Assembly (NCBI GenBank): GCA_002378005.1
Contig: DFQY01000029.1
Span: 926 to 64,925 of the forward strand
DNA: 64,000 bases
Reading direction: 5' to 3'
Source: Flavobacteriales bacterium UBA3477
Lineage (GTDB): Bacteria; Bacteroidota; Bacteroidia; Flavobacteriales; Schleiferiaceae
The notes beneath the pieces were generated by a model, which was not told the origin of the DNA, searched no databases, and worked only from the letters and a program-made list of their open reading frames with translations. Both the position numbers and the translations under genes were made by a program. Shown here piece after piece: positions 63,228-64,000 of the stretch; position 1 is the stretch's first letter; the number at the start of each line of letters is the position of its first letter.

Positions 63228-63585
63228 TAGTCCCGCCAAGAGCGCGGAATTTCCGTTCGTACACCCGCAGTCTTTGGAAGAAGTTGCGGGTATTCTGCGT
63301 TTTAAAGGGACCACCTTTATCTACAAACACAGCACACGTTGTAGTGTGAGTTTGTTTGCGATGAAGCGCCTGTTAACGGTGGATCCGGTGGAGAATGAAC
63401 AGTGGGTGTATATCGACGTGGTTGCCCAGCGCAGCCTGTCGTTGGCCTTGGCGGAAGAGCTCAACGTGTGGCACGAAAGTCCACAGCTGATTATGTTGGT
63501 GGATGGAAAAGTAATGGCGTACGGTTCCCACCAGAGGGTGAGCGAAACGACTGTCGATGAGTGGCGAAATGAGGTAAAAAACTAG
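63199..63585 (+). CDS. ytxJ: YtxJ-like bacillithiol system redox protein
   Basis: A 128-residue thioredoxin-fold protein from ATG 63199 (GTG 63166 is an alternative). GTTFIYKHSTRCSVS carries the single active-site Cys in the HSTRCxxS form seen in YtxJ, a monothiol bacilliredoxin-like protein; SPQLIMLVDGKVMAYGSHQR provides the cis-Pro region. YtxJ is thought to act in bacillithiol de-modification of proteins. This suggests that the organism makes bacillithiol, as do many Bacteroidota. The 5' end overlaps the lipoprotein gene. Confidence 0.75.
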   Translation: MLRFQRNRDNSPAKSAEFPFVHPQSLEEVAGILRFKGTTFIYKHSTRCSVSLFAMKRLLTVDPVENEQWVYIDVVAQRSLSLALAEELNVWHESPQLIMLVDGKVMAYGSHQRVSETTVDEWRNEVKN

Positions 63586-63618
63586 CGAACTAAAAACGTC
63601 GAACGGCGTTAAAATGAT

Positions 63619-64000
63619 ATGGTCGATAATCCAACCAACACAACTGAAAAATCAACCAAAGAGCGCCTGCAAAAGCCGAAATGGTTGCGTGTAAAACTGC
63701 CTACCGGTGAGAATTACAAGCAGGTCCGCGGTCTTGTGGATAAGTACAAGCTGCATACCATTTGTGAAAGTGGCCATTGTCCGAACATGGGGGAATGTTG
63801 GGGTGCAGGGACGGCAACCTTCATGATCCTTGGGAACATTTGTACTCGTTCATGTGGCTTTTGTAATGTAGCTACAGGACGTCCCTTGAATGTGGATTGG
63901 GAGGAGCCGGAGAAAGTAGCGCGTAGTGTGAAGTTGATGAAAATCAAGCACGCCGTGTTGACTTCGGTGGATAGAGATGATTTGGCAGACGGCGGTTCGA
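63619..64000 (+). CDS. lipA: Lipoyl synthase (partial, runs off the window)
   Basis: Starts at ATG 63619 (MVDNPTNTTEKS) and is cut by the window end at about residue 127. The auxiliary cluster cysteines are in CESGHCPNMGEC and the radical-SAM motif CxxxCxxC in CTRSCGFC. It inserts sulfur into octanoyl groups to make lipoate. The frame is fully open to the end of the window. Confidence 0.93.
   Translation, partial: MVDNPTNTTEKSTKERLQKPKWLRVKLPTGENYKQVRGLVDKYKLHTICESGHCPNMGECWGAGTATFMILGNICTRSCGFCNVATGRPLNVDWEEPEKVARSVKLMKIKHAVLTSVDRDDLADGGS

Noticed and set aside
63037..63330. N-terminal extension of ung to 336 residues
   Set aside because: The extra residues do not resemble UDG and the true start at 63036 fits the family length; the extension crosses the opposite-strand lipoprotein gene.
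1..64000. Prophage, insertion sequence, defence system or CRISPR array
   Set aside because: No transposase, phage, Cas or toxin-antitoxin genes were found; the only recombinase is XerC/D-like in a housekeeping setting.

Overview
The window is a chromosomal, gene-dense segment of a member of the Bacteroidota, most likely a marine-type Flavobacteriales (Schleiferiaceae/Cryomorphaceae-like) organism. Evidence: promoters of the Bacteroidota type (TTG about 17-20 nt before TANNTTTG) before the tRNA cluster, ychF and the DUF1573 gene; three secreted proteins with C-terminal type IX secretion (T9SS) sorting domains; a transketolase split into two polypeptides; DUF3467 after rpoC; and almost no Shine-Dalgarno sequences except a perfect one before rpsU. 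There is no rRNA operon, insertion sequence, prophage, CRISPR array or obvious genomic island. The lineage below phylum is inference.

Layout. 1-2.1 kb: a two-part YeeE/YedE (thiosulfate-type) transporter followed by a TsdA-like dihaem cytochrome. 2.1-6.8 kb: a 2-TM potassium channel with an RCK domain, an RmlD-like SDR, an NSS-family sodium symporter with an overlooked 47-residue small subunit, and a helix-hairpin-helix protein. 6.8-21.7 kb: the translation/transcription core in classic order: rpsU, xerC-like recombinase, hpf, tRNA Thr-Tyr-Gly-Thr, tuf, tRNA-Trp, secE, nusG, rplK, rplA, rplJ, rplL, rpoB, rpoC, DUF3467. 21.8-23.3 kb: a DOMON-like T9SS cargo with three exact-period 52-residue repeats.

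23.3-29.4 kb (minus strand): class III aminotransferase; an envelope-stress-type operon (ECF sigma factor, small membrane-anchored anti-sigma candidate, Spy/CpxP-like periplasmic protein); and split transketolase genes with a VWA-domain protein gene wedged between the halves. 29.5-36.9 kb (plus): ychF, parE, parC and a choice-of-anchor-B T9SS protein. 36.9-47.7 kb (minus): LOG-family protein and a long, overlapping gene chain: aminotransferase, murB, mtaB, an unknown 92-residue protein, inositol monophosphatase, alpha/beta hydrolase, rfbC, lytic transglycosylase, uvrA; then the DUF1573 gene. 47.8-51 kb (plus): valS and a DUF4287/DUF5655 protein. 51.1-53.5 kb (minus): a hotdog-like protein and an O-antigen ligase/TPR protein, with a candidate leader peptide plus terminator between them. 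53.6-57.7 kb (plus): fused acyl-CoA mutase (IcmF type) and exonuclease III. 57.7-63 kb (minus): M1 aminopeptidase with T9SS domain, rlmB, rmuC, ung. 63.1-64 kb (plus): small lipoprotein, YtxJ-like bacillithiol protein and the start of lipA.

Most of the window is housekeeping. I do not see a convincing wholly new defence or mobile system. The most interesting items are the thiosulfate uptake/oxidation cassette, the SD-bearing rpsU leader, the VWA gene inside the transketolase operon, the leader-peptide/terminator arrangement before the hotdog gene, and an IcmF with a mixed active-site signature and an extra insertion.
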